From: Victivallales bacterium
GTDB lineage: Bacteria; Verrucomicrobiota; Lentisphaeria; Oligosphaerales; Oligosphaeraceae
Assembly: GCA_017431255.1 (NCBI GenBank)
Contig: JAFRLI010000278.1
Location: forward strand, 1 to 32,060
Direction: 5' to 3'
DNA length: 32,060 bases
Positions 8,512 to 17,401 of this stretch are shown piece by piece. Every line of letters begins with the position of its first letter. Within the stretch, counting starts at the first letter, position 1. The translations under genes and the position numbers were made by a program. Under the pieces are notes generated by a model, which saw only the letters and a list, made by a program, of their open reading frames with translations, searched no databases and had not been told where the DNA came from.

Positions 8512-11500
8512 TCTTGTGCCTCCTTCCCAGGCAGGGTAACCCGGAGAATCCGGTCAAATCCAGGGCGACTCTGGTAGCGTTCCTTGCCAGGTATCACGAC
8601 GGTACGGACAAGACCCTGCGAACGTACACGGTACGTGCCTGCACGGGGGACATTCAACCAGGCTCGCCCGGCTCTGTCCGCCTTCACCGCATGGCGGAAA
8701 AGACCGTCTTCGACGGATTCCACGTAGACGAACGCTCCCGCTCCCTGCGGCCCCAATTCCACAATGCACTCCGCGTCAGGCGCAGGCACCAGAGGCGGCT
8801 GCGGGATGAGATTGTCGCGGTAGGCGTCGTTGACCGCATTGCGGACGTGGCTGGGAAACCGCTCGTCAAACCAGTTCTTATTGTTGTTGCAGGCGGTCAT
8901 AATATCGATGTTCTTGTATTCATCATGCGGACCAAGACCAGAGGCGGCGGGCCACTGGATTTTCGTCCAGGGATACCCCGGGAAGTTCCTGACGCTCCCC
9001 GCATTGTGCTCGGAAAGACGGATGCCGAACGGATTGCCCTGCCCGGAATCGTCCGCGACGGAATATCCGTCGCTGGAGGGACCGACATAGATGACGCCTG
9101 GCACGCACCATTCGCGGTTGAGACGCACCTGGAATCGGACGGTATTCGCCTTTTGCAGCACCTTCGAGGGAAGAGGTCCGCAGTACTTGTCCCAGGCACC
9201 GTAGGAGTAGTAGAGGGTTTCGCCCCAGATGGCGGGACGGAAGCCGTAACGGACGGGCCAGTTGCAGATGAGTTCCTGCCAGCCGAAGTCGGGATAGTGG
9301 TAGTTGGCAGTGTCACAGGAAGGAATGTCCTGCTGGCGGTCGGGAAGTCCCCAGGTGCCAATGTCTCCGTCCCGCGTAAGCACCAGGTCGGGATCGAGGC
9401 TCTTGACGAAGCGGTTGTAAAGCGCACCCAGCGCGTCATTGCGCTCGTTGTGACGGAGCTTTTCGGGCTTGTCCCAGGCTTGTGTGTAGATTTCATTATC
9501 GGTCGATACAATGACCACGGAGGGATGGTTTCGGAAAAGACGGTGCCAGGCGCGGTAGTTGTTGAGATTAAAGCGATGCAAGGGATGCCGCAGCCACTCT
9601 CCCAGCGGGAGGAACTTGTCGGGCGTGTGATAGCCGCGCACGAAGAGCATCGGGTACATATTCACGTAGGCAAGCATTCCCATCCGGTCACAGCACTTCA
9701 GGTATTCGGGAGACCAGAACGCACTGTCGTGGTTGCGGAAGATGTTGATATTCTCCCGACGGTAGACGGGCAGGAATACCTCCAGGAACTTGCGCGTGTC
9801 GAGGTTGTCGTTGCCGCCGTCGCCCTGAAGCAAGATGTGCTTGCCGTTCAAGTAGAAGTCGCAGCCCGAAATCCAGAACTCTCGAAAGCCGAACCGTTCG
9901 ACGTGGCGGTCGCGGAGCGTACCGTCCACATAGATGTCCGTCACAAGCTGATAAAGCGTGGGGGAGCCGTATGCCCCGCCCGGTCCCCAGAGTTCCGGGT
10001 TCAACCAGATTCCGGATGCCTGCGACGTTCCTCGACCGTTCGCAGGAAGCGACAACCTTCGCCGTGGCAGTCGATACTGCACGCTCCCGTTCAAGACACA
10101 GGACTGCTCAAGCTCGCACTCCACGGGATGGGCAGCCCGGTTCTCCACCTCCGTCATGACCTGGAGCGTTCCCTTCCGCCAGGAGGTCTTGACCCAAACA
10201 TTCTCCACGAATGTGGTAGAAGGGATGGACTCGATGAGCAGGTTGTCGCGGATTCCGAAGCGCCGGTTGTTGAACTGGTCCCAGCTGTTGGTGATGCTCT
10301 CAATGTCCCGATACCGGAGTTCCAGGATGTTCCTGCCGCGCTGGACGTGCGCGAGCGGAATGCGGACTTGCCCGACTACCCCCTCGTAATCGCCTTCGTG
10401 CACCCCGTTCAACCAGACTTGCACTCCCCCAAGGATATTGTCACAGAGGAAATTGTAGGAACGACCAGACGGCTCTTCTTCGATTTCGACATCGGTCTTG
10501 ACGCGGAAGGCGTTCCAGATGAGGCTCTCGTCAAAGGACTCGTTTTCCCAGCCCGGTAGCGGGACTTTCGTCGCGCTGTGGGGCTGTTTGGGATCGGCGT
10601 GCCGGACAGGCCAGAAGACGGGCAGCTTGTAGGCGATGGTGGAGACGCGCGGAAGACGGACGTTCCGCCACTGCTCAGCAGTACCGTCCTTCGGGGGATT
10701 CGTCCCCTTTGCGATGCGCCAGCAGTCCCCATTCAGGAGCATCATGGTGCGAAGTGCCTGCGGTGCAGCCCGCAATGGTTCCGGTGAAAACGGCTTGCCT
10801 GGATATGCTGCAAGGATAGACTGCCGTTGCGCTGCAAAGGCGGCCTCGATTTCCCCGTAGAGCGCTGTATGGCGAGCGGTGTTCCGCGCATATTGCGCCT
10901 CCAGATTCCGCAGTGCCTCACGGTCCTGCGCCAGTTTCTCCTGCAAGCTCTGCCGCTGCTTCCGCAGTGCCTCCAGACGTTCCTGGCACTCCTGCCCGGA
11001 TACCACCTCGAACGGGATATCCAGAGAATGCCTGCCTCCGTCCACTTCCAGCATAACGCGATGGCTCCCGGATGTCATCTCGGTCGAATTCACCTCCGCA
11101 ACAAACCGCTCCAGCCGTCCCGCGACAAAGTCCAGCTCACGCCTCTTTTCCCAAATGACCTTCTCCCCCGCGAGAATCCGTAGAACGCAAGCATGCCGGC
11201 CAACGATTCCTCCCACCGCGAGAGGGAGGTCTTTGAGCTTTTCCCGTACAACCTGCCTCGGCATCTCCAGCCAGCCGCATAAACCGTCATCCCAGGCGTC
11301 GGGGCTTGTGGACTTGCCGTAGGTGGCCGCCAGATTCCGCACGGGATTCTCCATCAGGATGTCCACATCCGTCACCGGCGCACCCGACGGGTCCTTGAGG
11401 TCCAGACAAAACCCAAACCCATTTGTGTAGTCCACAACCTTCACTAGCAGGATATTGAGTCCTCTCCGCAGCACGGCGGGATAGAGTACCGTGTCAGGCG

Positions 11501-12035
11501 TGATTCCACGAGAGCCGCGCAATTCCCCGACCTTCTCGCCGTTCACATAGACGCGGTTCTCGTCATCGCTACCAATTCCAATTTGCACGGAACGCGTCCG
11601 TCCGCTCACCACGTAGCAGACCGCATAGGCTGTGACGTAGTCATCAAATGGCGTGAACATCCCGTCGAAAAAGAGATACGGACGCTCCTCGATGCAATGC
11701 ATCTCCCGCCAGGTGACGGGTTGTACCTTGGTTTCCGTGAAGCCCCATTCATTGGTGGAGCCGATCCCCGCGATCAGTTTCGCCTTGACCGCAGGGAACT
11801 CCACCTGCCCCGTCATTCCCGACCAAGGCCGAAGCGCCGCCTCACCGCCAGGCACCCCCGTGTAGTCCTCGTCCAGACCATGTACGATACCATCTCGCAG
11901 CGGTGCAGGATACGGACCACCGACCAGCCAATCGCGCAGGTATCCCTTCGCGTCAGGATGGCGGACCTCCTTCCCCACCAGTGCCGCGCCCAGACACAAC
12001 ACCAAACACAGCAGAATGCTCGTTTGCCCCTTCAT
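8508..12035 (-). CDS. Large secreted GH2-like glycosidase with coiled-coil insert
   Basis: 1175 residues. A signal peptide (about 1-21, hydrophobic core ILLCLVLCLGAALVG) is followed by an N-terminal beta domain. Residues about 352-415 are a strong coiled coil (ECQERLEALRKQRQSLQEKL). GH2-type sugar-binding and immunoglobulin-like domains follow (NILGGVQVWLNGVHEG, about 540). The barrel carries HPSVVIVSTDNEIYT (about 845), matching the GH2 acid/base Asn-Glu, and AIWGETLYY (about 938), the probable nucleophile Glu. A C-terminal beta domain (GAGAFVYVESVEDG) ends the chain. Family members are beta-galactosidases, mannosidases or glucuronidases; the exact specificity is not readable. It is the main exported enzyme of the operon and so probably makes the first cut outside the cytoplasm. 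GGAGGG precedes the ATG, 18 nt after the prepilin stop. Confidence 0.82.
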   Translation of the reverse strand: MKGQTSILLCLVLCLGAALVGKEVRHPDAKGYLRDWLVGGPYPAPLRDGIVHGLDEDYTGVPGGEAALRPWSGMTGQVEFPAVKAKLIAGIGSTNEWGFTETKVQPVTWREMHCIEERPYLFFDGMFTPFDDYVTAYAVCYVVSGRTRSVQIGIGSDDENRVYVNGEKVGELRGSRGITPDTVLYPAVLRRGLNILLVKVVDYTNGFGFCLDLKDPSGAPVTDVDILMENPVRNLAATYGKSTSPDAWDDGLCGWLEMPRQVVREKLKDLPLAVGGIVGRHACVLRILAGEKVIWEKRRELDFVAGRLERFVAEVNSTEMTSGSHRVMLEVDGGRHSLDIPFEVVSGQECQERLEALRKQRQSLQEKLAQDREALRNLEAQYARNTARHTALYGEIEAAFAAQRQSILAAYPGKPFSPEPLRAAPQALRTMMLLNGDCWRIAKGTNPPKDGTAEQWRNVRLPRVSTIAYKLPVFWPVRHADPKQPHSATKVPLPGWENESFDESLIWNAFRVKTDVEIEEEPSGRSYNFLCDNILGGVQVWLNGVHEGDYEGVVGQVRIPLAHVQRGRNILELRYRDIESITNSWDQFNNRRFGIRDNLLIESIPSTTFVENVWVKTSWRKGTLQVMTEVENRAAHPVECELEQSCVLNGSVQYRLPRRRLSLPANGRGTSQASGIWLNPELWGPGGAYGSPTLYQLVTDIYVDGTLRDRHVERFGFREFWISGCDFYLNGKHILLQGDGGNDNLDTRKFLEVFLPVYRRENINIFRNHDSAFWSPEYLKCCDRMGMLAYVNMYPMLFVRGYHTPDKFLPLGEWLRHPLHRFNLNNYRAWHRLFRNHPSVVIVSTDNEIYTQAWDKPEKLRHNERNDALGALYNRFVKSLDPDLVLTRDGDIGTWGLPDRQQDIPSCDTANYHYPDFGWQELICNWPVRYGFRPAIWGETLYYSYGAWDKYCGPLPSKVLQKANTVRFQVRLNREWCVPGVIYVGPSSDGYSVADDSGQGNPFGIRLSEHNAGSVRNFPGYPWTKIQWPAASGLGPHDEYKNIDIMTACNNNKNWFDERFPSHVRNAVNDAYRDNLIPQPPLVPAPDAECIVELGPQGAGAFVYVESVEDGLFRHAVKADRAGRAWLNVPRAGTYRVRSQGLVRTVVIPGKERYQSRPGFDRILRVTLPGKEAQE

Positions 12036-12053
12036 TGCAATTTCCCTCCGCCT

Positions 12054-12761
12054 CTAGTTCGCAATCCCGGGATATTCGCCCACACGTGCATCGTGCGGTT
12101 TCAGAGTCGCATCCCATTTCCCCTCGAAAGAGGGCATATACTTGACCGTCTTCGCCGAGCCATCCGCCAGCATCACGTTGAAGTTTCCTGAGTGCACAAT
12201 GGCAATCTTCTGATAGTCGTTGTCGTGTACTGGCTTGTACCCAACCAAGAAAGTGTACTTCTCACGGTTCCAGTACTCCATGTAGCGGTTAGACGCCGTG
12301 TCCATCACCATCACTTTCTTGCTAGGCAGTTTCAGGTTCACCGTCCAGCAACCGTCAATCCCGCCGTTGCGCACCGGATTCCCATTTGAGTTCAACGCAT
12401 ACGCACCGTCCCCAGGCTTCCCCGCCGACGGACATTTATAGATCCCGTCCGGCCCCCATCCCCCGTTTAGACGACTGCTCGAATACCCCGTGTAGTATAG
12501 CGCATTCGGCCAACCCTCGTTCGCCCCATGCTTCACATCCCACGCGGTCTTGAATATGTGACCTTCGTTCTCCTCCAAATATAGGAACAACCCAAGATAC
12601 TGCTGTTTCAAATTCGAAATGCACTTGATGCAACGCGCCTTGTCACGAGCCTTCGACAATGCCGGCAACAGCATCGCCGCCAGAATCGCAATGATCGCGA
12701 TCACCACCAGCAACTCAATCAGTGTGAACCCAACAACCTTCTTCTTCTGTTCGCTTGTCAT
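12054..12761 (-). CDS. Prepilin-like protein with H-X9-DG motif, first gene of glycan operon
   Basis: 235 residues. The N-terminus has the type IV prepilin signature: charged leader, Gly at -1, then [16 protein letters not shown] with Glu at +5, and a long hydrophobic helix ending [14 protein letters not shown]. The C-terminal part has the H-X9-DG motif [12 protein letters not shown] (about residue 198) of the DUF1559-like family greatly expanded in PVC bacteria. A prepilin peptidase would cut after the Gly, leaving a protein anchored by its N-terminal helix. It is the promoter-proximal gene, AAAGGAG precedes its ATG, and a GH2 glycosidase gene follows at 18 nt. Its role is unknown; as leader of a glycan operon it may help display or export the enzyme or bind substrate. 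Confidence 0.88.
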   Translation of the reverse strand: MTSEQKKKVVGFTLIELLVVIAIIAILAAMLLPALSKARDKARCIKCISNLKQQYLGLFLYLEENEGHIFKTAWDVKHGANEGWPNALYYTGYSSSRLNGGWGPDGIYKCPSAGKPGDGAYALNSNGNPVRNGGIDGCWTVNLKLPSKKVMVMDTASNRYMEYWNREKYTFLVGYKPVHDNDYQKIAIVHSGNFNVMLADGSAKTVKYMPSFEGKWDATLKPHDARVGEYPGIAN

Positions 12762-12845
12762 CTTCTTGTCTCCTTTGTTGTCCTAACTCACCAACTCAAA
12801 CAATCAAACTCAAAAAAAACTTCTACAAACTTGAATGCACCCACC

Positions 12846-12893
12846 ATCGGCCCACTTTTCCAAAAACCGAAATCAGCCCACTATCAGCCCACT
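12846..12893 (-). promoter_or_regulatory. Operator-like 11-bp repeats upstream of glycan operon
   Basis: On the plus strand ATCAGCCCACT occurs twice in direct tandem (12872-12893), and a one-mismatch copy ATCGGCCCACT lies at 12846-12856. The 11-bp period puts neighbouring units on the same face of the helix. They lie between the probable promoter and the prepilin start. They could bind the operon's GntR-type regulator, but these are direct repeats while that family usually binds inverted half sites, so the binder is open. Confidence 0.45.
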
Positions 12894-12894
12894 T

Positions 12895-12930
12895 TTTATA
12901 TAAACTAATGCCCTCTATCCCATTTGTCAA
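12895..12930 (-). promoter_or_regulatory. Probable promoter of glycan operon
   Basis: On the minus strand TTGACA (12925-12930) is a perfect -35 box. An AT-rich TTTATATAAA stretch follows around 12895-12904. TAGTTT at the ideal 17-nt spacing is a weak -10; TATATA is a better match but sits about 22 nt away. It reads toward the prepilin gene about 130 nt downstream. Confidence 0.45.
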
Positions 12931-13083
12931 ATCAACTTTGTTTTTTTTTTCAACATTCAACAAAAACAGAGAAACAGAGCCGTCCCATCACAGCAGAGAA
13001 CCAATGATTACAAGGTTCAGTCAAGCATGGGAGTAGTGCTCAATCTTCCAAGTGCCCGATTTATGAGTAGAATCATTTGAGCA

Positions 13084-13119
13084 GGAAAAAGCCGACCAGT
13101 CGAAAGTGAGCTGGTCGGC
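13084..13119 (-). terminator. Rho-independent terminator (minus strand)
   Basis: Read on the minus strand, GCCGACCAG pairs with CTGGTCGGC (9 bp perfect, 11-nt loop), followed directly by TTTTT. It points away from the epsC operon and ends transcription before the glycan-operon promoter. Confidence 0.75.
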
Positions 13120-13190
13120 GGTCTCCGAATCGTCTGCTTCCGTTCCTTGAAGAAGACCTCCACGCATCGGCACTGGGGGGGCGGCGACGT

Positions 13191-13301
13191 TCATTTCCCA
13201 CCAACGCGCTGCCCGTGCTGTCCTACAGCTTCATGTAGTTTATCGGATATCCAGCCTGCAATCCTAGGCAAGAACGGCCATAATATGTTTCGGGGGGTCA
13301 T
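13191..13301 (-). CDS. Possible 36-residue small protein
   Basis: A short frame from ATG at 13301 to TGA at 13191, preceded by ACAGGAG at good spacing and followed, about 70 nt on, by the terminator at 13084-13119. The product starts MTPRNILWPFLPRIAGW and is amphipathic and basic; I do not recognise it. The same frame stays open after the stop for about 55 further codons, so this may instead be the remnant of a longer decayed gene. Otherwise the gap 12931-13370 holds no gene I can support. Confidence 0.25.
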   Translation of the reverse strand: MTPRNILWPFLPRIAGWISDKLHEAVGQHGQRVGGK

Positions 13302-13370
13302 GGCATCTCCTGTAGTCGCCTTGGTAAACTTCCATGAAAATGCCATAGACCCGCAGTTATTTCAAGAGGG

Positions 13371-13512
13371 AATTGCAAAACTACCGTCCAACCGCCAAAA
13401 TGCCGCAAGCGAGGACGAAGAGCGAAAGCGAAGCGTGGTTACCACGCTGAGTTTGAGCAATGAAGCCATCGCGCCGCGCCGTGAAGGCGGCTGGGATGAG
13501 AGTTTTGCAATT
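13371..13512 (-). repeat. Palindromic 142-bp repeat element, copy B
   Basis: Ends in exact inverted AATTGCAAAACT / AGTTTTGCAATT, extended on this copy by GAGGG / CCCCCCTC. Its reverse complement matches the element at 3611-3751 along the whole length. The central hairpin here is AGCGTGGT-T-ACCACGCT. Relative to copy A, two stem pairs have changed on both sides so that pairing is kept. It lies 46 nt after the epsC stop and may also act as a transcript-end hairpin. Confidence 0.8.
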
Positions 13513-13558
13513 CCCCCCTCTAGTCTGCCATTCGGCTATGGGACGGCTGTGCTCAATT

Positions 13559-14533
13559 TCAGTGTTTTTTAGGGGTGACGGTGACCTTGGTTGGTTCGAT
13601 GGTGACCTTGCTGTAAGGGGGGACGGATTCCGTGAGCCAGGTATTGCCGCCGATGACGGAATGGTGGCCGATGGTGACATTTCCAAGGATGGTGGATTCC
13701 GCGTAGATGGTTACGTCGTCCTCGATATTGGGATGTCGCTTGGTTCCCTTGATGATGTGCCCGGCGGCGTCCTTCGGGAAACTGAGCGCGCCCAAGGTCA
13801 CGCCCTGGTAGAGTTTTACATTGTCGCCAATGGTGGTGGTTTCGCCGATGACGACGCCGGTGCCGTGGTCGATGAAGAAATGCCGTCCGATGGTTGCGCC
13901 TGGATGGATGTCAATCCCCGTGATGGTATGCGCATATTCGCTCATGATGCGTGGGATGAGAGGGACGCCGGCGCGATAGAGTTCGTGTGCAATGCGATTG
14001 ACGGCGATGCACTTGAATCCGGGATAGGCGAGCACGATTTCATCGAGGGAGGAAGTTGCGGGGTCGCCGTCAAGAGCGGCATGTGCGTCGTCCCAGAGGG
14101 TATCGCGGAGACGAGGAAGGGAATCGAGGAGGTTGATGGTGATGGTGCGGGCGTGTTTTTCGCAGAGATGTTCGCATTCGCCATCGGGGCAAAAGTACGA
14201 CATGGCGCGGGCAATTTGTGCGGAGAGTCCCTGAAAGACGTGCGTGAGGAGGTTTCCTGCGATGAAGAAGGCACCTTCTTCGGTGAAGCCTTGGCGTCCC
14301 GTGTAGCCGGGGAACAGGAGGTCGTAGAGACCTTCGAGCATCTGAATGACGACATCCCGTTCGGGAAGTGGGCGAAGGTCGCGGTAACTGACCCCGTAGC
14401 CGAGGGCATAGCTACGGCAGAGGCGTTCCGTGATTTCGTTGGCGGTTTCGGAATCCCAGGTGCGGACCGGGAGGCTGCCGCAGCCTGTTTGCAATTTTGC
14501 CGGCTTTGCGACCTTCTTGCTTTGCTTTTTCAT
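13559..14533 (-). CDS. epsC: Serine O-acetyltransferase, EpsC-type
   Basis: 324 residues, the long form found in Bacteroidota and PVC bacteria rather than the roughly 270-residue CysE. An alpha-helical N-terminal domain (about 20-190) precedes a left-handed beta-helix of hexapeptide repeats. The repeats start at [23 protein letters not shown], where the His near residue 222 is the conserved active-site position, and continue through [16 protein letters not shown] and [16 protein letters not shown]. It transfers acetyl from acetyl-CoA to L-serine, the first step of cysteine synthesis, in the cytoplasm. It overlaps dtd by 4 nt (ATGA) and is the last gene of a three-gene operon. The C-terminal tail ([16 protein letters not shown]) lacks the usual C-terminal Ile for binding cysteine synthase, though this is only a weak argument. 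Confidence 0.92.
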   Translation of the reverse strand: MKKQSKKVAKPAKLQTGCGSLPVRTWDSETANEITERLCRSYALGYGVSYRDLRPLPERDVVIQMLEGLYDLLFPGYTGRQGFTEEGAFFIAGNLLTHVFQGLSAQIARAMSYFCPDGECEHLCEKHARTITINLLDSLPRLRDTLWDDAHAALDGDPATSSLDEIVLAYPGFKCIAVNRIAHELYRAGVPLIPRIMSEYAHTITGIDIHPGATIGRHFFIDHGTGVVIGETTTIGDNVKLYQGVTLGALSFPKDAAGHIIKGTKRHPNIEDDVTIYAESTILGNVTIGHHSVIGGNTWLTESVPPYSKVTIEPTKVTVTPKKH

Positions 14534-14976
14534 AGGTGTTCCTTTTCCAGCAGAATGGTGGCAGGTCCATCGTTGATAAGCGCGACCTTCATGTCGGCTC
14601 CGAATCGCCCCGTCTCCACTGTGAGACCGCGCCCCCGCAGGTTCGCCACGAAATATTCGTAGAGCGGTTCGGAGATGGCGGGCGGCGCGGCGTCAATGTA
14701 GGAGGGGCGCCGTCCCTTGCGGGCGTCGCCGTACAGCGTGAACTGACTCACGACGAGGAGTTCGCCGCCGACGTCGTCCAGCCCGAGGTTCATCTTGCCG
14801 TCTGCGTCCTCGAACATCCGCAGACCATGCAGTTTTTCCGCGAGCCAGTCTGCCTCCGCCTGTGTATCCGTAGTACGGACCCCAAGCAGGACAAGATATC
14901 CCTTGCCGATTTTTCCAACGACCTCGCCGTCAATCGTCACAGACGCTTCCGTGACTCGCTGCAGCAGTGCTCTCAT
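14530..14976 (-). CDS. dtd: D-aminoacyl-tRNA deacylase
   Basis: 148 residues, normal length for DTD. It starts [13 protein letters not shown]. It carries the two family signatures: [15 protein letters not shown] (about residue 77), and NDGPATI near the C-terminus (about residue 134), in the place of the usual NxGPVT. The enzyme removes D-amino acids (and glycine from mischarged tRNA-Ala) from tRNA in the cytoplasm. Its start overlaps the esterase stop and its stop overlaps the epsC start, each as ATGA, so all three are translationally coupled. The pairing with an esterase looks incidental rather than functional. Confidence 0.95.
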   Translation of the reverse strand: MRALLQRVTEASVTIDGEVVGKIGKGYLVLLGVRTTDTQAEADWLAEKLHGLRMFEDADGKMNLGLDDVGGELLVVSQFTLYGDARKGRRPSYIDAAPPAISEPLYEYFVANLRGRGLTVETGRFGADMKVALINDGPATILLEKEHL

Positions 14977-16148
14977 TTCGCCTGTTTCTCCAACGACTTC
15001 ATGAACTCGACCAGCACTTCCCAGTCGCGCGGAGTGACATCGTGCTTGCCTTCGCGCAGTTCGTAGGCGACGCGGTCGCCGATGACTGCCTCGTTGGGAG
15101 CGGGGAATTGAGCATCGTCTGGCAGACCGTGGGCACCGAAGAGGCGGTAGACTTCCCCGACTTGCTTGGCGCAGCGGAACTCGTTGAACGGGTCTGCCCA
15201 GACGTCCTCGCTGGCACTGGCAATGAGTACGGGGCGCGGCGCGGTCAGGGAGACGAGCCAGTTCATGTCAAACGGCATTTCGTCTGCGCGATTCACCCAT
15301 TGATCGAACTTGGCGACGAACCAGCGGTGGAAGGTCCTTGTAATGCGTTCAAGGTTCTCTGCATTTGCATGGTGGTCACGTTCGATGGAGGCACCGCAGC
15401 AGCCGGAATCGTTGGAGACGACGCCGGCGAATCGTAGGTCATGAGCACCGACCCAGAGGGCAGTCTTGCCGAGGCGAGAGTGTCCATGGACCCAGACGCG
15501 CCGTTCATCGATGCGCGGGTCGGTGAGCGCAAGGTCGAGGAGACGGGAATATCCCCAGGCCCATGCGGAGATGGCGGTGTATTCGCGATGTTCGGGGGTA
15601 AGTTCGGCCTCTTTGTGGAAGAGCCGGAAGACGCTGCCATAGCGCCCTGCCTCGGAGTCTGGGAAGAAGTCATTGCGAGCGGCAGTCAAGCAGGAGATAC
15701 CCTGCTCGAGAAGATACTGGTAGGACCAGCGGCGGACTTGCCAGCCGCGCTCTTTGTCAGCCTCGGAGGCCGGCTGATAGATATCTGGGTCAAAGGAAGT
15801 GCCGGCATTGCCACAGAAGTTCAAGGCGCAGACGCAGGGGACGCGGTCACCTTTGGCGGGAAGGTACCACAATGCCTTCAGTTCCAGTTCGCGGTCCTTT
15901 ACACCGAAGCGCATGTTCACCTGGCGGCAAATACCCAGCCCGTCAAACACAGGCTTCTCCCAGTCCACCGAGAACGACATTCGCTCGGGACGCGGCGGAA
16001 TCCGGCCATACATCTCTTCTTCCAGATATCCTAAAATGCGACGACGACGCGCCTGCCAGTCTGCCGCAGTTTTCACACCTTCCAGCACCGACGGAACCTT
16101 CGGCATCCCCGAACGTCCCGCCACCAAATCCATTTGTTCTTCTGCCAT
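14973..16148 (-). CDS. CE15-like alpha/beta-hydrolase (glucuronoyl or acetyl-xylan esterase type)
   Basis: 391 residues. The nucleophile elbow [11 protein letters not shown] (about 218) and the following [14 protein letters not shown] match bacterial glucuronoyl esterases of CE15 and their annotated acetyl-xylan-esterase relatives. [11 protein letters not shown] (about 315) and a late His (GKHDVTP, about 370) complete a Ser-acid-His triad. CE15 enzymes cleave esters between glucuronoxylan and lignin; other ester-linked polysaccharides are possible. No signal peptide is visible, which is odd for an enzyme of polymers and suggests action on imported fragments. AGGAG stands 8 nt before the ATG. 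It is the first gene of the operon with dtd and epsC and lies divergent to the moxR gene. Confidence 0.8.
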   Translation of the reverse strand: MAEEQMDLVAGRSGMPKVPSVLEGVKTAADWQARRRRILGYLEEEMYGRIPPRPERMSFSVDWEKPVFDGLGICRQVNMRFGVKDRELELKALWYLPAKGDRVPCVCALNFCGNAGTSFDPDIYQPASEADKERGWQVRRWSYQYLLEQGISCLTAARNDFFPDSEAGRYGSVFRLFHKEAELTPEHREYTAISAWAWGYSRLLDLALTDPRIDERRVWVHGHSRLGKTALWVGAHDLRFAGVVSNDSGCCGASIERDHHANAENLERITRTFHRWFVAKFDQWVNRADEMPFDMNWLVSLTAPRPVLIASASEDVWADPFNEFRCAKQVGEVYRLFGAHGLPDDAQFPAPNEAVIGDRVAYELREGKHDVTPRDWEVLVEFMKSLEKQAK

Positions 16149-16313
16149 GTTCTACACTCCTGGTGATTTCATCCCCTGCCTTCCTCTCGCAAACACATTT
16201 CTTTTTACTGTAACCTCTGATGCTCCCTTTTCAATCCCGCTCCTAGCAAAAAACAACCCAGATTCCACGGGCACTCTATTCGCAAAGTGCCTTTCGAGGT
16301 ATTATATTGAGGG

Positions 16314-16340
16314 AATTGCAAAACTCTCATCCCAACCGCC
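16314..16340 (+). repeat. Isolated left end of palindromic element
   Basis: AATTGCAAAACT followed by CTCATCCCAACCGCC, the same as the terminal 27 nt of copies A/B, but the inner part and the other end are missing. It lies in the 248-bp divergent gap, 57 nt before the moxR start. Just upstream, TTCGCA and TATTAT/TTATAT (about 16280-16306) could be a weak promoter for moxR. Nothing else is recognised in 16149-16396. Confidence 0.6.
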
Positions 16341-16396
16341 TGTTGGTAGTCGGTGCTTGCCTTTGGGAATGGCAGTTCAGGAAAGGAAGTCTAGAT

Positions 16397-17377
16397 ATGG
16401 AAAACATGACAATAGAAGAAGCAGGTCAGATTCTGGAGCGGTTGAAGTCGGAGTTAGGGAGGGCGGTGATTGGTCAGCAGGAGGTGGTGGAACAACTCGC
16501 GGTGTGCCTGTTTGCGGGGGGTCATGCATTGTTGACGGGCGTGCCCGGGCTTGGCAAGACCCTTTTGGTGAAGAGCATCGCGCGCCTATTTGCGCTGACG
16601 TTCCGCCGCATCCAATTCACTCCCGACCTCATGCCGTCCGATATTTTCGGCACCGAAGTCCTCGAAGAAGACCCGCAAACGGGCAAACGGGACTTCCGTT
16701 TCCTGCCAGGTCCCGTCTTTGCCAATCTCGTGCTTGCGGACGAAATCAACCGAACTCCACCCAAGACCCAGGCCGCGCTGCTGGAAGCCATGGGCGAGGG
16801 GCATGTTACCGCAGGGCGGCAGACCCGCGTGCTGGAACAACCATTCTTCGTGCTCGCCACGCAAAACCCCATTGAACTCGAAGGAACCTACCCTCTGCCC
16901 GAAGCGCAACTTGACCGATTCTTGCTCAATATCGTCATGGACTATCTCCCGCAACAGGACGAGGTCACCATGGTCAAGCAAACCACCGCGCTCGGCGAAC
17001 CCGATTTGAAACCCATTCTCGACGCTCCAAAAATCCTGGCGTTGCAGCAACTCGTGCGCCAAGTCGCCGCGCCCGACAACGTGGTCTCCTACGCCGTGCG
17101 CCTTTGCGCTGCCACGCGACCGAATACCGACACGGCGTCGCCCGAGGTCCGCACGATGGTGCAGTGGGGAGCCGGTTCCCGTGCCTCGCAGGCAATGGTG
17201 CTCGCCGGCAAGGCGCGCGCCCTTCTTGCGGGGCGCTACAACGTCGCCTGCGAGGACATCCGCGCCCTCGCCATCCCCATCTTGCGCCACCGCGTCATAC
17301 CGAACTTCCGAGCCAGCGCAGAAGGCAAAAATGCCGTCAGCATTATCCAAACGATCCTGAAAACCGTCTCGGAATAA
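16397..17377 (+). CDS. MoxR-family AAA+ ATPase (first copy)
   Basis: 326 residues, normal for MoxR. Walker A GVPGLGKT at 48-55, Walker B LVLADEIN at 111-118, and the family sequence ATQNPIELEGTYPLPEAQLDRF follows. The start at 16397 is chosen over an upstream in-frame ATG (16307) because GAAAGGAAG lies 7 nt before it and homology begins there; the longer form would be translated through the repeat end. MoxR proteins are cytoplasmic chaperone-like ATPases acting with VWA-domain partners. This copy has no VWA gene beside it: a MATE gene follows at 24 nt, then murC. A second MoxR copy is with the Bat genes. Confidence 0.92.
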   Translation: MENMTIEEAGQILERLKSELGRAVIGQQEVVEQLAVCLFAGGHALLTGVPGLGKTLLVKSIARLFALTFRRIQFTPDLMPSDIFGTEVLEEDPQTGKRDFRFLPGPVFANLVLADEINRTPPKTQAALLEAMGEGHVTAGRQTRVLEQPFFVLATQNPIELEGTYPLPEAQLDRFLLNIVMDYLPQQDEVTMVKQTTALGEPDLKPILDAPKILALQQLVRQVAAPDNVVSYAVRLCAATRPNTDTASPEVRTMVQWGAGSRASQAMVLAGKARALLAGRYNVACEDIRALAIPILRHRVIPNFRASAEGKNAVSIIQTILKTVSE

Positions 17378-17401
17378 TCTACCGTTCTTGTTTGCATCCT
17401 T

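Noticed and set aside
8514-10559. 681-codon plus-strand frame.
   Set aside because: Antisense to the GH2 gene, which has clear catalytic motifs, signal peptide and ribosome site.
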